In this document: positions 1 through 6,927 of the stretch, piece after piece
Layout of the letters: each line of letters starts with the position of its first letter
Position numbering within the stretch: the stretch's first letter is position 1
Assembly: GCA_017849395.1 (NCBI GenBank)
Contig: JAFIHO010000154.1
Location: 1 to 16,143, forward strand
Reading direction: 5' to 3'
From: Hyphomicrobiales bacterium
GTDB taxonomy: Bacteria; Pseudomonadota; Alphaproteobacteria; Micropepsales; Micropepsaceae
DNA: 16,143 bases
Position numbers and translations under genes: made by a program
Notes under the pieces: model-generated
The model's database searches: none
Told to the model about the DNA's origin: nothing
Seen by the model: the letters and a program-made list of their open reading frames with translations, nothing else

Positions 1-581
1 AGTCGATCTCGGACCTCTCGATACCGATGAAGGCCAAGGCCCTGCTGGCCGCGGCCCCTTCGCTGGATCCCGCCAGCCGCCAGGCCATCAATGCCAACTT
101 CTCGGCCCTGCGCGACCAGATCAGCACCATCGTCAAGAATGCGGTGTTCAACAATTTCAACCTGGTGGACGGCTCGACCCTGCAGGTCAGCGCCCTGGCT
201 TCGGCCGACGGCGTGCGCCGCATCACCACCTCCGCGCAGAACATGTCGCTGTCCGGTGCCATCGTGACCCTGACCTCCACGGCCTCGGTTTCCACCCAGG
301 TCAAGGCGTCCTCTCTCATCCAGACGCTTCAGGAATCGCTCACCAACGTCAACTCGGCGCTGGCCAAACTGTCGTCGGGCGCGGCGAAATTCTCGATCCA
401 GGCGACCTTCACCCAGAAGCTGACCGACGTTCTCACCGCCGGCATCGGCAACCTGGTGGACGCCAACATGGCCCAGGAAAGCGCCAAGCTTCAGTCGCTG
501 CAGGTCAAGCAGCAGCTCGGCGTACAGGCCCTGTCGATCGCCAACCAGGCGCCCCAGACGATCCTGTCGCTGTTCCGCTAG
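1..581 (+). CDS. Flagellin, 3' part (5' end outside window)
   Basis: Flagellin, the filament subunit exported by the flagellar type III apparatus. Only the last 193 residues are present: the window opens inside a codon equivalent to the CAG before SISDL in the downstream paralogue, so the gene begins upstream, and the ATG at 27 is internal. The C-terminal D0 helix is intact and ends in a typical alphaproteobacterial flagellin tail (LGVQALSIANQ followed by LFR). About 37 of 193 positions differ from the flagellin at 949-1776, giving about 81% identity. It carries prolines the paralogue lacks (SIPMK, AAAPSLDP) in the N-terminal part of the visible region, normally helical in flagellins. The Ser/Thr-rich middle (SLSG, TLTSTASVST) is a plausible O-glycosylation region, given the sugar genes nearby. 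The gene stops with TAG and is followed by a hairpin terminator. The family assignment is certain; which flagellin paralogue it is cannot be said. Confidence 0.96.
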   Translation, partial: SISDLSIPMKAKALLAAAPSLDPASRQAINANFSALRDQISTIVKNAVFNNFNLVDGSTLQVSALASADGVRRITTSAQNMSLSGAIVTLTSTASVSTQVKASSLIQTLQESLTNVNSALAKLSSGAAKFSIQATFTQKLTDVLTAGIGNLVDANMAQESAKLQSLQVKQQLGVQALSIANQAPQTILSLFR

Positions 582-607
582 ACAGAATTTTCATAAATTG
601 CTTCCAG

Positions 608-632
608 GGGCGGATCGCGAGATCCGCCCTTT
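608..632 (+). terminator. Hairpin terminator after first flagellin
   Basis: A perfect 9-bp stem GGGCGGATC / GATCCGCCC closes a GCGA loop (a GNRA tetraloop) 27 bases after the flagellin stop codon, followed by TTTCCGTTT. The T-tract is interrupted, so it may be a leaky terminator or an mRNA 3'-end stabiliser. Confidence 0.7.
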
Positions 633-733
633 CCGTTTGGAGTTCATGCGCTTTCGCGCCGCAAATTTCTTTTCTGCGTCCTTGAGAAAAAAGCGCGCCA
701 AACTCGCGGCGTAATTTTCGACAAGTGGAATTA

Positions 734-805
734 TTTGCCGCGTTACCCGGCAAAATTTTCCCTCTCCCGGCAAATTATGCCCGGTGCGCGCTGCCGCCCG
801 GCAAA
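734..805 (+). promoter_or_regulatory. CGGCAAA repeat array, candidate upstream activator (FlbD/ftr-like) sites
   Basis: CCCGGCAAA occurs three times in direct orientation, at 746-754, 766-774 and 797-805. An inverted TTTGCCG at 734-740 forms a palindrome with the first copy (TTTGCCG-N7-CGGCAAA). The second and third copies also have partial inverted partners (TGCCCGG at 778-784, GCCGG at 809-813). The direct copies start 20 and 31 bases apart, close to two and three helical turns, so they would lie on one face of the DNA. The array lies about 65-135 bases upstream of the -24/-12 promoter, the usual place for enhancers of sigma-54 activators. From memory, the GC-rich motif resembles the ftr elements bound by FlbD upstream of Caulobacter late flagellar genes. 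The repeats are seen; the factor is inferred. Confidence 0.65.
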
Positions 806-869
806 GCTCGCCGGATCGTATTTTCCTCCCGCGCGCAAAATCGATGTTTAGGAAAGTCTGAATCCGTTC

Positions 870-885
870 CGGCACGGCATTTGCC
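870..885 (+). promoter_or_regulatory. Sigma-54 (-24/-12) promoter of the second flagellin gene
   Basis: CGGCACG-GCAT-TTGCC matches the sigma-54 consensus TGGCACG-N4-TTGC at every position but the first T. The -24 GG lies at 871-872 and the -12 GC at 883-884, with correct spacing. Transcription should begin near 895, giving a leader of about 50 bases before the ATG at 949. A GANTC site (GAATC, 860-864), the target of alphaproteobacterial CcrM methyltransferase, lies just upstream. A poor IHF-like match (two mismatches) lies at 839-851. Confidence 0.82.
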
Positions 886-948
886 AAGGACCCCGTGGGC
901 AAAACGCCCGTGAGCAATGCTCGTCCATACCCAGAACGGAGAGACCGA

Positions 949-1776
949 ATGTCTTTTAGCGTCAATACGAATAACGGCGCCGCCGTAGCGCTGCAGTACC
1001 TCACCGCCACGCAGGGGCAGTTGAACAAGACGCAGTCCGCCATCAACAGCGGCATGCGGGTTGCCAATGCGCGCGACAACGGCGCCATCTACGCCATTGC
1101 CCAGAACCAGCGCGGTGCGGTTGCGGGCTATGAGTCGGTGATCAACTCGATCAACAACGGTACCTCCGCCATCGATGTCGCCCTGTCCGCGGGTCAGTCG
1201 ATCTCGGATCTGCTGATCCAGATGAAGCAGAAGGCGCTGCAGGCTGCCGACGCGTCGCTCGACTCGTCCAGCCGCAACGCGATCAACGCCGACTTCACCG
1301 CTCTGCGCGACCAGATCACCACGATCGTGAAGAACGCGGTGTTCAACGGCTTCAACCTGGTGGACGGTTCGACCACCCAGATCACGGCGCTGGCGTCTTC
1401 GGACGGCGAACGCCGCATCACCACCGCGGCGCAGGACCTGTCGCTGTCGGGCTCGATCGTCACCCTGAAGTCGACCTCGTCAGTCTCGACCCAGGCCAAG
1501 GCCTCGACCCTGATCTCGACCATCCAGGCTTCGCTGGTGAACGTGAACTCCGCTCTCGCCAAGCTGTCGGCCGGCGCTGCGAAGTTCTCGATCCAGGCGA
1601 ACTTTGCCCAGAAGCTGTCCGACGTGCTGACCGCCGGTATCGGCAACCTGGTCGACGCCAACATGGCGCAGGAAAGCGCGAAGCTGCAGTCGCTGCAGGT
1701 CACGCAGCAGCTCGGCGTTCAGGCGCTGTCCATCGCCAATCAGGCGCCGCAGACCGTCTTGGCCCTGTTCCGCTAA
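949..1776 (+). CDS. Flagellin (275 aa, Caulobacter-type)
   Basis: Complete flagellin of 275 residues, the usual length of alphaproteobacterial filament subunits of the Caulobacter FljK type. The N-terminal D0/D1 helices begin MSFSVNTNNGAAVALQYL and include the conserved NSGMRVANARDNGA stretch. The Ser/Thr-rich centre lies around residues 135-205, and the C-terminal helix ends in LGVQALSIANQ...LFR. It has no hypervariable outer domain. The ATG at 949 was chosen over an in-frame GTG-type extension at 895 because GGAGAG (938-943) sits five bases upstream and the homologous N-terminus starts here. It is driven by the sigma-54 promoter at 870-885 and the upstream repeats, the late-flagellar pattern. 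Surface-exposed Ser/Thr of the central domain are the probable substrate of the glycosyltransferase at 13662-15173 (inference). Confidence 0.97.
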   Translation: MSFSVNTNNGAAVALQYLTATQGQLNKTQSAINSGMRVANARDNGAIYAIAQNQRGAVAGYESVINSINNGTSAIDVALSAGQSISDLLIQMKQKALQAADASLDSSSRNAINADFTALRDQITTIVKNAVFNGFNLVDGSTTQITALASSDGERRITTAAQDLSLSGSIVTLKSTSSVSTQAKASTLISTIQASLVNVNSALAKLSAGAAKFSIQANFAQKLSDVLTAGIGNLVDANMAQESAKLQSLQVTQQLGVQALSIANQAPQTVLALFR

Positions 1777-1784
1777 GCCACGGC

Positions 1785-1810
1785 GCGGGCGGCGAGCAAT
1801 CGCCGCCCGC
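1785..1810 (+). other. GNRA-capped hairpin in flagellin 3' UTR
   Basis: A perfect 11-bp GC-rich stem GCGGGCGGCGA / TCGCCGCCCGC is closed by a GCAA tetraloop, eight bases after the flagellin stop codon. No T-tract follows, so it is unlikely to be an intrinsic terminator by itself. It may protect the abundant flagellin mRNA from 3' exonucleases. Confidence 0.55.
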
Positions 1811-1892
1811 CGCCAGCCGATGTCGGGTAACCGCAAAACGCGGCACCCGCCCCGGGGCGAAGGGAATATCACTGGTGGGTAATATGTGTAGG

Positions 1893-1930
1893 ATAAGGGC
1901 GGAGCGGATGCTCCGCCCTTTATCTTTTTC
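1893..1930 (+). terminator. Rho-independent terminator after second flagellin
   Basis: AAGGGCGGAGC (1895-1905) pairs over 11 bp with GCTCCGCCCTT (1910-1920) around a GGAT loop, followed by TATCTTTTTC. This is a strong intrinsic terminator for the plus strand. Read from the minus strand, the hairpin is followed by ATCCTACAC rather than a T-run, so it is not an obvious terminator for the operon ending at 2008. No clear minus-strand terminator was found between 1777 and 2007. Confidence 0.88.
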
Positions 1931-2007
1931 AAGGCGCAGAAACGATTTCTTTCACCGAACGCTGCCGCACTCCGATGAAGGCATTCTCGTGGACGATTGA
2001 GAAAACG

Positions 2008-3987
2008 TCAGACGGCGCTGATCGCGAAGCGGAAACGGCGCGGGCCGTCCCGGTAACAGCCGGGCTTGCTTGTATCGTCCAGTTCCAGCGCCGACAATTG
2101 CAGTTGGCAGAACAGGCTGGGTTCGCCGCGATGATTGGTTGCGGGGCGGTGACAGAGCATGCCCAATAGCGGCGCGGTGGCGCGATCCACCTCGACACGC
2201 AGCCCGGTGCGGCCGTCGCCGATCTCCGCCCAGCCTTCCGTCATGCCCACGCCGTGCGATGACGACACCAGGAACGACACCGGCGCGCCATGCTCGATCC
2301 GCTCGCCAGCCGGCGCGAAAATCTCGCGTCCGCCGCCATTGTTGGTCGAGAACACAAGTGCGTCCGTAGCGAAAGCGTCGGGCAACAGGGTGAAATGGCC
2401 CAGCCGCAGCACGCCCTCGCCCCAGTCCCCCCACTCGACGGTCAGACCGTATTCCAGCCTGGGCGCGGCGGCGCAGAAACGCATCTGCTTTTCGATGACG
2501 CCGCGCGGCGTGTCGATGCGCGCATGGACAATCAGATCGCCATTGCCCAGCGTCTCGCTATGCGCGGCGCACCATTCCAGATCAGTCAGCTTGTGCTCGC
2601 CCGGCGCTTCGAACACGCAGTCGCCGGTATACCAGTCAGCCTGCAACGCGATGTCGTTGAAGGTGCCATGCGGCAGCCCGCCCATGGCGGCGCGCGCATG
2701 GGATGCGAATTTCAGGCTCTGCACCGCCATGCCGCGCCGCCGGTCCAGCCGCGCCTTCAACTGCGGTGTTGAGATGTCGATGAAACGCTCCGTCAAGGCG
2801 GGCGTCTCCGGCGAGGGCACGGGCGGCGGAGGAGCTGCGGCCCATTTGGCTTCCGCCCCCTTCAACCGCGCGCAATAGGCGGCCCAGCGCTTCTGCGTCA
2901 GATGGGTGCGAAAATCACTGGCCCACAGATAGCAAAGCTCCTTCCAGTCCGGAGCCGCGCTCTTGGTCATGCCCTGATAGATACGCTCACAGGCGGCATT
3001 GATCGCCAGATTGTCCCGGCCCGTCACCGCCCAGCGCGCCAGATTGTATTTGCGCTGCTTCTTCACCGGCACCGGACAGGCGGGGCTTTCCAATACCAGC
3101 CGCTTACCTGCTTCCGGCTCATTCATCAAACCCAGAACCGCAGACGGCGCAATCAACATCGCGCCATCCTCGATCGCCGCCTGAAAGGCGCTTTCGATGC
3201 GCGCCCACTCACTGACATCGGACAGTTTTTCCTCCGTCCGGAACCGGCCGGGACGAAAGTCGAAAATCTCCGCATCGCTGGCATACAGGCACAGCGCGCG
3301 CTGCTGCGTACCACGCCGTCCGCGCACAAAGCCGCGCCAGGCATCCAGATCGGTGTCGCCATGAGCAAAGCGCTGCAATTGCTGGAACAGGGTCGTGTTG
3401 CTCCAGATCAGCGCGATCTCCTCGCCTGCCGGACCCACCGCATATTGCGGCAGATACTGGGTCTGCGCAGGCCATTCGGGATGATTGGCGGCGGGATTGT
3501 CCCAATCCATCAGCAGGGCTTCGAAACCCGCCTCGCGATACAGACCGACCAGCCCGCCCGCATAGGCCTGTTCATTGACCAGCGCCACCTTGGGGCGAAT
3601 CCCGAGCAGGCGCTGATAGACCGCCATGCCCAGCCGCAGATTCTCCCGCGTCACCCGCGCAGGCACCAGGGGGCCGATCATCTGGCTATAGCCGGAACCG
3701 ATCAGTTCGATGCGCCCCGCCGCGATCAGCTCGCGCGCTTTTGCGATCCATACCGGATCGCGCGCCGCGATTTCTTCCAGTGTATAGCCGGAAATCTCCA
3801 TGCCGATGGGACCGACGCGCCCGGCCATGTCCAGCAGCGGCCAATAGCAGCGCGCAATCACCTCGCCGCGCCTCTCCTCCTCGATGGAGGAGAAGGCGAG
3901 ATTGAGATGAAAAAAGGCGAACACCGTCAGCGCGCTCGCGCCGTCGCGTTTCACCGGCTTGCCCTTCATGGTGAAGGGCGCGTTCAT
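2008..3987 (-). CDS. Glycoside hydrolase family 57-like protein (659 aa)
   Basis: Residues about 20-300 look like a GH57-type (beta/alpha)7 barrel: FFHLNLAFSS (25-34) fits the first conserved His motif, and VNEQAY with E139 fits the nucleophile region. YASDAEIF (235-242), with D238, fits the acid/base motif usually written DAExFGH. Residues about 400-659 are predicted beta-rich, resembling the C-terminal sandwich of GH57/GH38 enzymes. GH57 members cleave or transfer alpha-glucans; the substrate here is unknown. It is the last gene of the minus-strand operon. The ATG overlaps the ATP-grasp stop codon as ATGA, which supports this start over the internal Met7; there is no good Shine-Dalgarno, consistent with translational coupling. 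No signal peptide is seen, so it is probably cytoplasmic and could process a sugar intermediate rather than degrade polysaccharide (inference). Confidence 0.7.
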   Translation of the reverse strand: MNAPFTMKGKPVKRDGASALTVFAFFHLNLAFSSIEEERRGEVIARCYWPLLDMAGRVGPIGMEISGYTLEEIAARDPVWIAKARELIAAGRIELIGSGYSQMIGPLVPARVTRENLRLGMAVYQRLLGIRPKVALVNEQAYAGGLVGLYREAGFEALLMDWDNPAANHPEWPAQTQYLPQYAVGPAGEEIALIWSNTTLFQQLQRFAHGDTDLDAWRGFVRGRRGTQQRALCLYASDAEIFDFRPGRFRTEEKLSDVSEWARIESAFQAAIEDGAMLIAPSAVLGLMNEPEAGKRLVLESPACPVPVKKQRKYNLARWAVTGRDNLAINAACERIYQGMTKSAAPDWKELCYLWASDFRTHLTQKRWAAYCARLKGAEAKWAAAPPPPVPSPETPALTERFIDISTPQLKARLDRRRGMAVQSLKFASHARAAMGGLPHGTFNDIALQADWYTGDCVFEAPGEHKLTDLEWCAAHSETLGNGDLIVHARIDTPRGVIEKQMRFCAAAPRLEYGLTVEWGDWGEGVLRLGHFTLLPDAFATDALVFSTNNGGGREIFAPAGERIEHGAPVSFLVSSSHGVGMTEGWAEIGDGRTGLRVEVDRATAPLLGMLCHRPATNHRGEPSLFCQLQLSALELDDTSKPGCYRDGPRRFRFAISAV

Positions 3988-5210
3988 GCCGTGCGTATCC
4001 GGATCGCGGCAAGCGCGTCATTGGCGGCCGCCAGCGCGGCCTCGCGCGAGGCTCCGGTCGCTAGCACCATGGCGGCGCTGGGCCGCTTGTCGCCCGCGGG
4101 CGGGATCACGTCGCCGGGTTTGGCCGTCACCACCACTTCGGCGATGCCGGGAATCGCGCGCGCCTTGTCCGCGCCGCTGATATCCACGACCTTGCCGGGT
4201 TGGGGAAAGGCATAACGCTGGATCACGGGCGTGAAATGCTTCGGCGTCAGTTCGTCCTCGCTGACCGGCTCGCCCAACGCCACCTTGATCGCCGCGCCGA
4301 TGAAATCCACGCCGGTATTGAGCGGGATTTCCCGCGTGCAGAAGAACCCGCCCGACAGTCGCGCCGCCAGCTCGATCACATAGGGTTCGCCATTATGAAC
4401 CACGATGTCGCCCTTCACCGTGCCGTCGGTGACGCCCATGGCGCTGGCGGCGCGCGCCACAAGATCGCGCACCTTGGCCTGGGTTTCTTCCGGCAGATGG
4501 CTGGGAAGGTCGCCGCCATTCTCGATGAAGAAAGGCGCATAGCGCTCCAGATATTCGTAATTGCGGTCCGAGAAACCGGGCGTGAAACAGCGCCCGCCCA
4601 CCATAATGCTTTCGGTCGAAACCTGCGGGCCGGACAGATATTTCTCCACCATCACCCGTTCGGTCGGGGAATGGGACCGCGCCAGCAGGAACGCCTTGTT
4701 GAGATCGGCTACCTGCGCCACGCGCTGCACGCCGCGGCTACCGCGCGAATCCACCGGCTTGATCACCAGATCGCGACCCTGCTCGACCGCGATGCGCTGC
4801 AAGTCCTGCACCGTGCGGACTTCCGCGAACCAGGGCACATTGACCCCGGCCTTGAAGAAGCAATTCTTCATCGCCAGCTTGTCGCAGGCCAGTTCCGCCA
4901 CATGCACCGGCAAACCGGGCAGGCGCAGCCGCTGCGCCACGGTGGCGGCGGTGACGGGTGCATCGGCGGCGACGCATATCACACCATCGATCCGGCGGAT
5001 CTTGCGGTGATAGCGTTCGGCGGCCGCGGCGGTCTCACTGGGGCCGTAAACGTCCGCGATCAGGCAGGAATCGGCAAAGGCAAATCCCGGCGCCTCCGGA
5101 TCGCGATCCGACACCACGACATTATAGCCCATCTCCCTGGCGCGCTTCGCGGCGTCCGCCGCCTCGATGCCGCCGGAGATGATGAGCAGGTTTTTCTTTT
5201 CATCACCCAT
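3984..5210 (-). CDS. ATP-grasp ligase (408 aa)
   Basis: ATP-grasp superfamily enzyme, which activates a carboxylate as acyl phosphate and joins it to an amine or similar nucleophile. The N-terminal pre-ATP-grasp fold starts NLLIISGG (7-14) and has SDRD at 34-37, as in PurK/CarB-like proteins. ACDK (108-111) opens the ATP-grasp domain, and VIKPVDSRGSRGV (149-161) is the ATP-binding lysine and glycine-rich loop. VEKYLSGP follows, and IELAARLSGG supplies the metal-binding Glu. The C-terminal part matches the usual lid of the family. The start is fixed by a one-base overlap with the SDR stop codon (TGATG), with no strong ribosome site. Within this sugar operon it could amidate a sugar acid or attach an amino acid to an amino sugar. 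The substrate is not predictable from sequence; the fold assignment is firm. Confidence 0.86.
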   Translation of the reverse strand: MGDEKKNLLIISGGIEAADAAKRAREMGYNVVVSDRDPEAPGFAFADSCLIADVYGPSETAAAAERYHRKIRRIDGVICVAADAPVTAATVAQRLRLPGLPVHVAELACDKLAMKNCFFKAGVNVPWFAEVRTVQDLQRIAVEQGRDLVIKPVDSRGSRGVQRVAQVADLNKAFLLARSHSPTERVMVEKYLSGPQVSTESIMVGGRCFTPGFSDRNYEYLERYAPFFIENGGDLPSHLPEETQAKVRDLVARAASAMGVTDGTVKGDIVVHNGEPYVIELAARLSGGFFCTREIPLNTGVDFIGAAIKVALGEPVSEDELTPKHFTPVIQRYAFPQPGKVVDISGADKARAIPGIAEVVVTAKPGDVIPPAGDKRPSAAMVLATGASREAALAAANDALAAIRIRTA

Positions 5211-5965
5211 CAGAAATACAGTCCGCCATTAACGTTGAGTGTTTGCGCGGTGATGTAGCTGGCCGCGTCCGACGACAGGAACACGACCGCATCGGCCACT
5301 TCGCGCGGCGTGCCCATGCGTTTGAGGATGATGTTCTCTGCCGCCTTCTGGACGCTGGCGGCCTGCATGCCGCCCGCCGCCATTTCCGACGCGACAAGGC
5401 CCGCTGCCACGGTGTTGGACCGCACGCCATCCGCCGCGCCGAAACGCGCAATGACCTGCGCCAGGGAAATCAGCCCCGCTTTCGACGCCGCATAATGGGC
5501 GGTGCGCGGGCCGCCATACTGGCCGCTAACAGAACCGATATGGGTGATCGCCCCGCCGCCCGCCGCCTTCAGCAAAGGCAGGAAGGTTTGCGCCACGATG
5601 AAAGGCCCTTTCAGATTGGCGTCCAGGATCATGTCCCAGTCCGCATCCGTCACCTGATCGAAATCCATCGGTTTGTTGATGCCTGCATTGTTGACAAGGA
5701 TCGAGACGGCGCCGAACCCGCGCGCGGCTTCCGCTGCCTTCGTCACGCTGGCGCGATCCGTCACATCCATCCGCACGGTCAGCGTGCGGCGGCCCAGCGC
5801 GACGATGTGCCTCGCCACAAGCTTCGCCTCGGCTTCCTTCTCGCGAAAGGTAAGCAATATGTCTGCGCCCGCTTCGGCAAGGCCGATTGCGATGGCCGCG
5901 CCGATCCCCCGGCTGCCGCCGGTGACGACGGCGCAGCGGCCCGTCAGGGAAAAGCGAGAACTCAT
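5210..5965 (-). CDS. SDR-family NAD(P)-dependent oxidoreductase (251 aa)
   Basis: Classical short-chain dehydrogenase/reductase, FabG-like in length and motifs. TGGSRGIG (15-22) is the nucleotide-binding loop and NNAG (92-95) stabilises the central sheet. The catalytic tetrad is complete: N117, S145, Y158 and K162 (YAASK). The residue after the second beta strand is not acidic (TFREK, 39-43), which usually favours NADP(H). In an operon with two transketolase halves and opposite a NeuB synthase, it probably oxidises or reduces a hydroxyl/keto group on a sugar precursor rather than an acyl-ACP (inference). The ATG overlaps the preceding gene's stop as ATGA, so coupled translation is likely. The family assignment is certain, the substrate unknown. 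Confidence 0.92.
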   Translation of the reverse strand: MSSRFSLTGRCAVVTGGSRGIGAAIAIGLAEAGADILLTFREKEAEAKLVARHIVALGRRTLTVRMDVTDRASVTKAAEAARGFGAVSILVNNAGINKPMDFDQVTDADWDMILDANLKGPFIVAQTFLPLLKAAGGGAITHIGSVSGQYGGPRTAHYAASKAGLISLAQVIARFGAADGVRSNTVAAGLVASEMAAGGMQAASVQKAAENIILKRMGTPREVADAVVFLSSDAASYITAQTLNVNGGLYF

Positions 5966-6927
5966 TTCTTCTTGCGCTTCAGCGCGCGCCGTGCGGCATC
6001 GACGATGAAGGGCGCGGAGATGCCGAAATGCTCCGCCAGTTCCTCCGGTTCGCCCGACGCGCCGAATGTGTCGCGCACCCCAACGAACTCGACCGGACAG
6101 GGCACGCTGGCGGCCAGAACCTCGGCCACCGCGCTGCCCAGGCCGCCATGGATATTATGATCTTCCGCCGTAACGATGGCGCCCGTTTCCTTGGCGCATT
6201 TGCGGATCAGCCCGGCATCGATCGGCTTGATGGTCGGCATGTTGACCACCCGCGCGCGGATACCTTCGGCTTTCAGGGTCTCCCAGGCGGTCAGGGCACG
6301 CGACACTTCCACGCCGCAGGCGATGATGGTCACATCGCGCCCGTCGCGCAGGACCTGGCCCTTGCCAATCTCGAATTTGTGTTCGTCGCCGAAAATGCGC
6401 GGCGCGGGGCTGCGGCCGGTCCGCATATAGACCGGGCCCTCGAATTCCAGAATCGCGCGGGTCGCCAGCGCCGTCTCGGTGGCGTCAGCGGGCGAGATGA
6501 CCGTCATGCCGGGAATGGCGCGGAACGCCGCGATATCTTCCAGCGCCTGCGCCGAACCGCCGTCGGGACCGACATCCAGTCCCGGATGGCTGGCCACGAT
6601 CTTGGCGTTGCGCCTGGCATAGGCCAGCGACAGCCGTGCCTGTTCCAGGCCACGCAGACAGAACACGGCAAAGGTCGTGACGATGGGCAGCAGGCCAACC
6701 GCCGCCATGCCGCCGGCCGCCGCCATCATGTTCTGTTCGGCGATGCCGAACTGCACTACCCGTTCGGGATGGCTCTTGCGCAGGTGATGCACCCCGGTGC
6801 CGCCCGCGATGTCAGCATCCAGCACCACCAGCCGGGGAAATTCATCGGCCAACGACGACAGGGTCTTGCCGAATGCCTCGCGCAGGGAATCGCCGCCCGA
6901 TGCGATCAGGGCCGGATTAATAGACAT
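5962..6927 (-). CDS. Transketolase, C-terminal (pyrimidine-binding) subunit (321 aa)
   Basis: The second half of a split transketolase: a Pyr domain (residues about 10-175) followed by the C-terminal transketolase domain (about 190-315). FGIAEQNM (60-67) carries E64, the glutamate that activates the aminopyrimidine of thiamine diphosphate. HPGLDVGPDGGSAQALED is the usual substrate-channel stretch. It must pair with the N-half encoded immediately upstream in the operon to form the active site. AAGGAA (read on the minus strand, bases 6940-6935) lies seven bases before the ATG, a good ribosome site, and the gene overlaps the N-half stop by 11 bases. Housekeeping transketolase is normally one chain of about 660 aa; separate halves in a sugar operon suggest a dedicated ketol-transfer step. 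DXS-like or 1-deoxy-sugar chemistry cannot be excluded. Confidence 0.92.
   Translation of the reverse strand: MSINPALIASGGDSLREAFGKTLSSLADEFPRLVVLDADIAGGTGVHHLRKSHPERVVQFGIAEQNMMAAAGGMAAVGLLPIVTTFAVFCLRGLEQARLSLAYARRNAKIVASHPGLDVGPDGGSAQALEDIAAFRAIPGMTVISPADATETALATRAILEFEGPVYMRTGRSPAPRIFGDEHKFEIGKGQVLRDGRDVTIIACGVEVSRALTAWETLKAEGIRARVVNMPTIKPIDAGLIRKCAKETGAIVTAEDHNIHGGLGSAVAEVLAASVPCPVEFVGVRDTFGASGEPEELAEHFGISAPFIVDAARRALKRKKK

Noticed and set aside
839..851. IHF site between the repeat array and the sigma-54 promoter
   Set aside because: AATCGATGTTTAG has two mismatches to the consensus, too weak to call as a feature.
725..913. Small frame of 62 codons between the flagellins
   Set aside because: It covers the repeat array and the sigma-54 promoter and has no ribosome site or homology signal.
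895..948. Upstream start for the second flagellin
   Set aside because: It begins at the predicted transcript start and lacks a ribosome site; the ATG at 949 has GGAGAG five bases upstream and matches flagellin N-termini.
1938..1950. Minus-strand terminator for the GH57-like end of the operon (AGAAA...TTTCT)
   Set aside because: The stem is only five A/T-rich pairs, too weak for an intrinsic terminator.
2902..5258. Long plus-strand open frames (437 and 352 codons) opposite the GH57-like and ATP-grasp genes
   Set aside because: They read as His/Arg/Gln/Ala-rich sequence without motifs and mirror well-conserved genes on the minus strand; typical antisense frames of GC-rich DNA.
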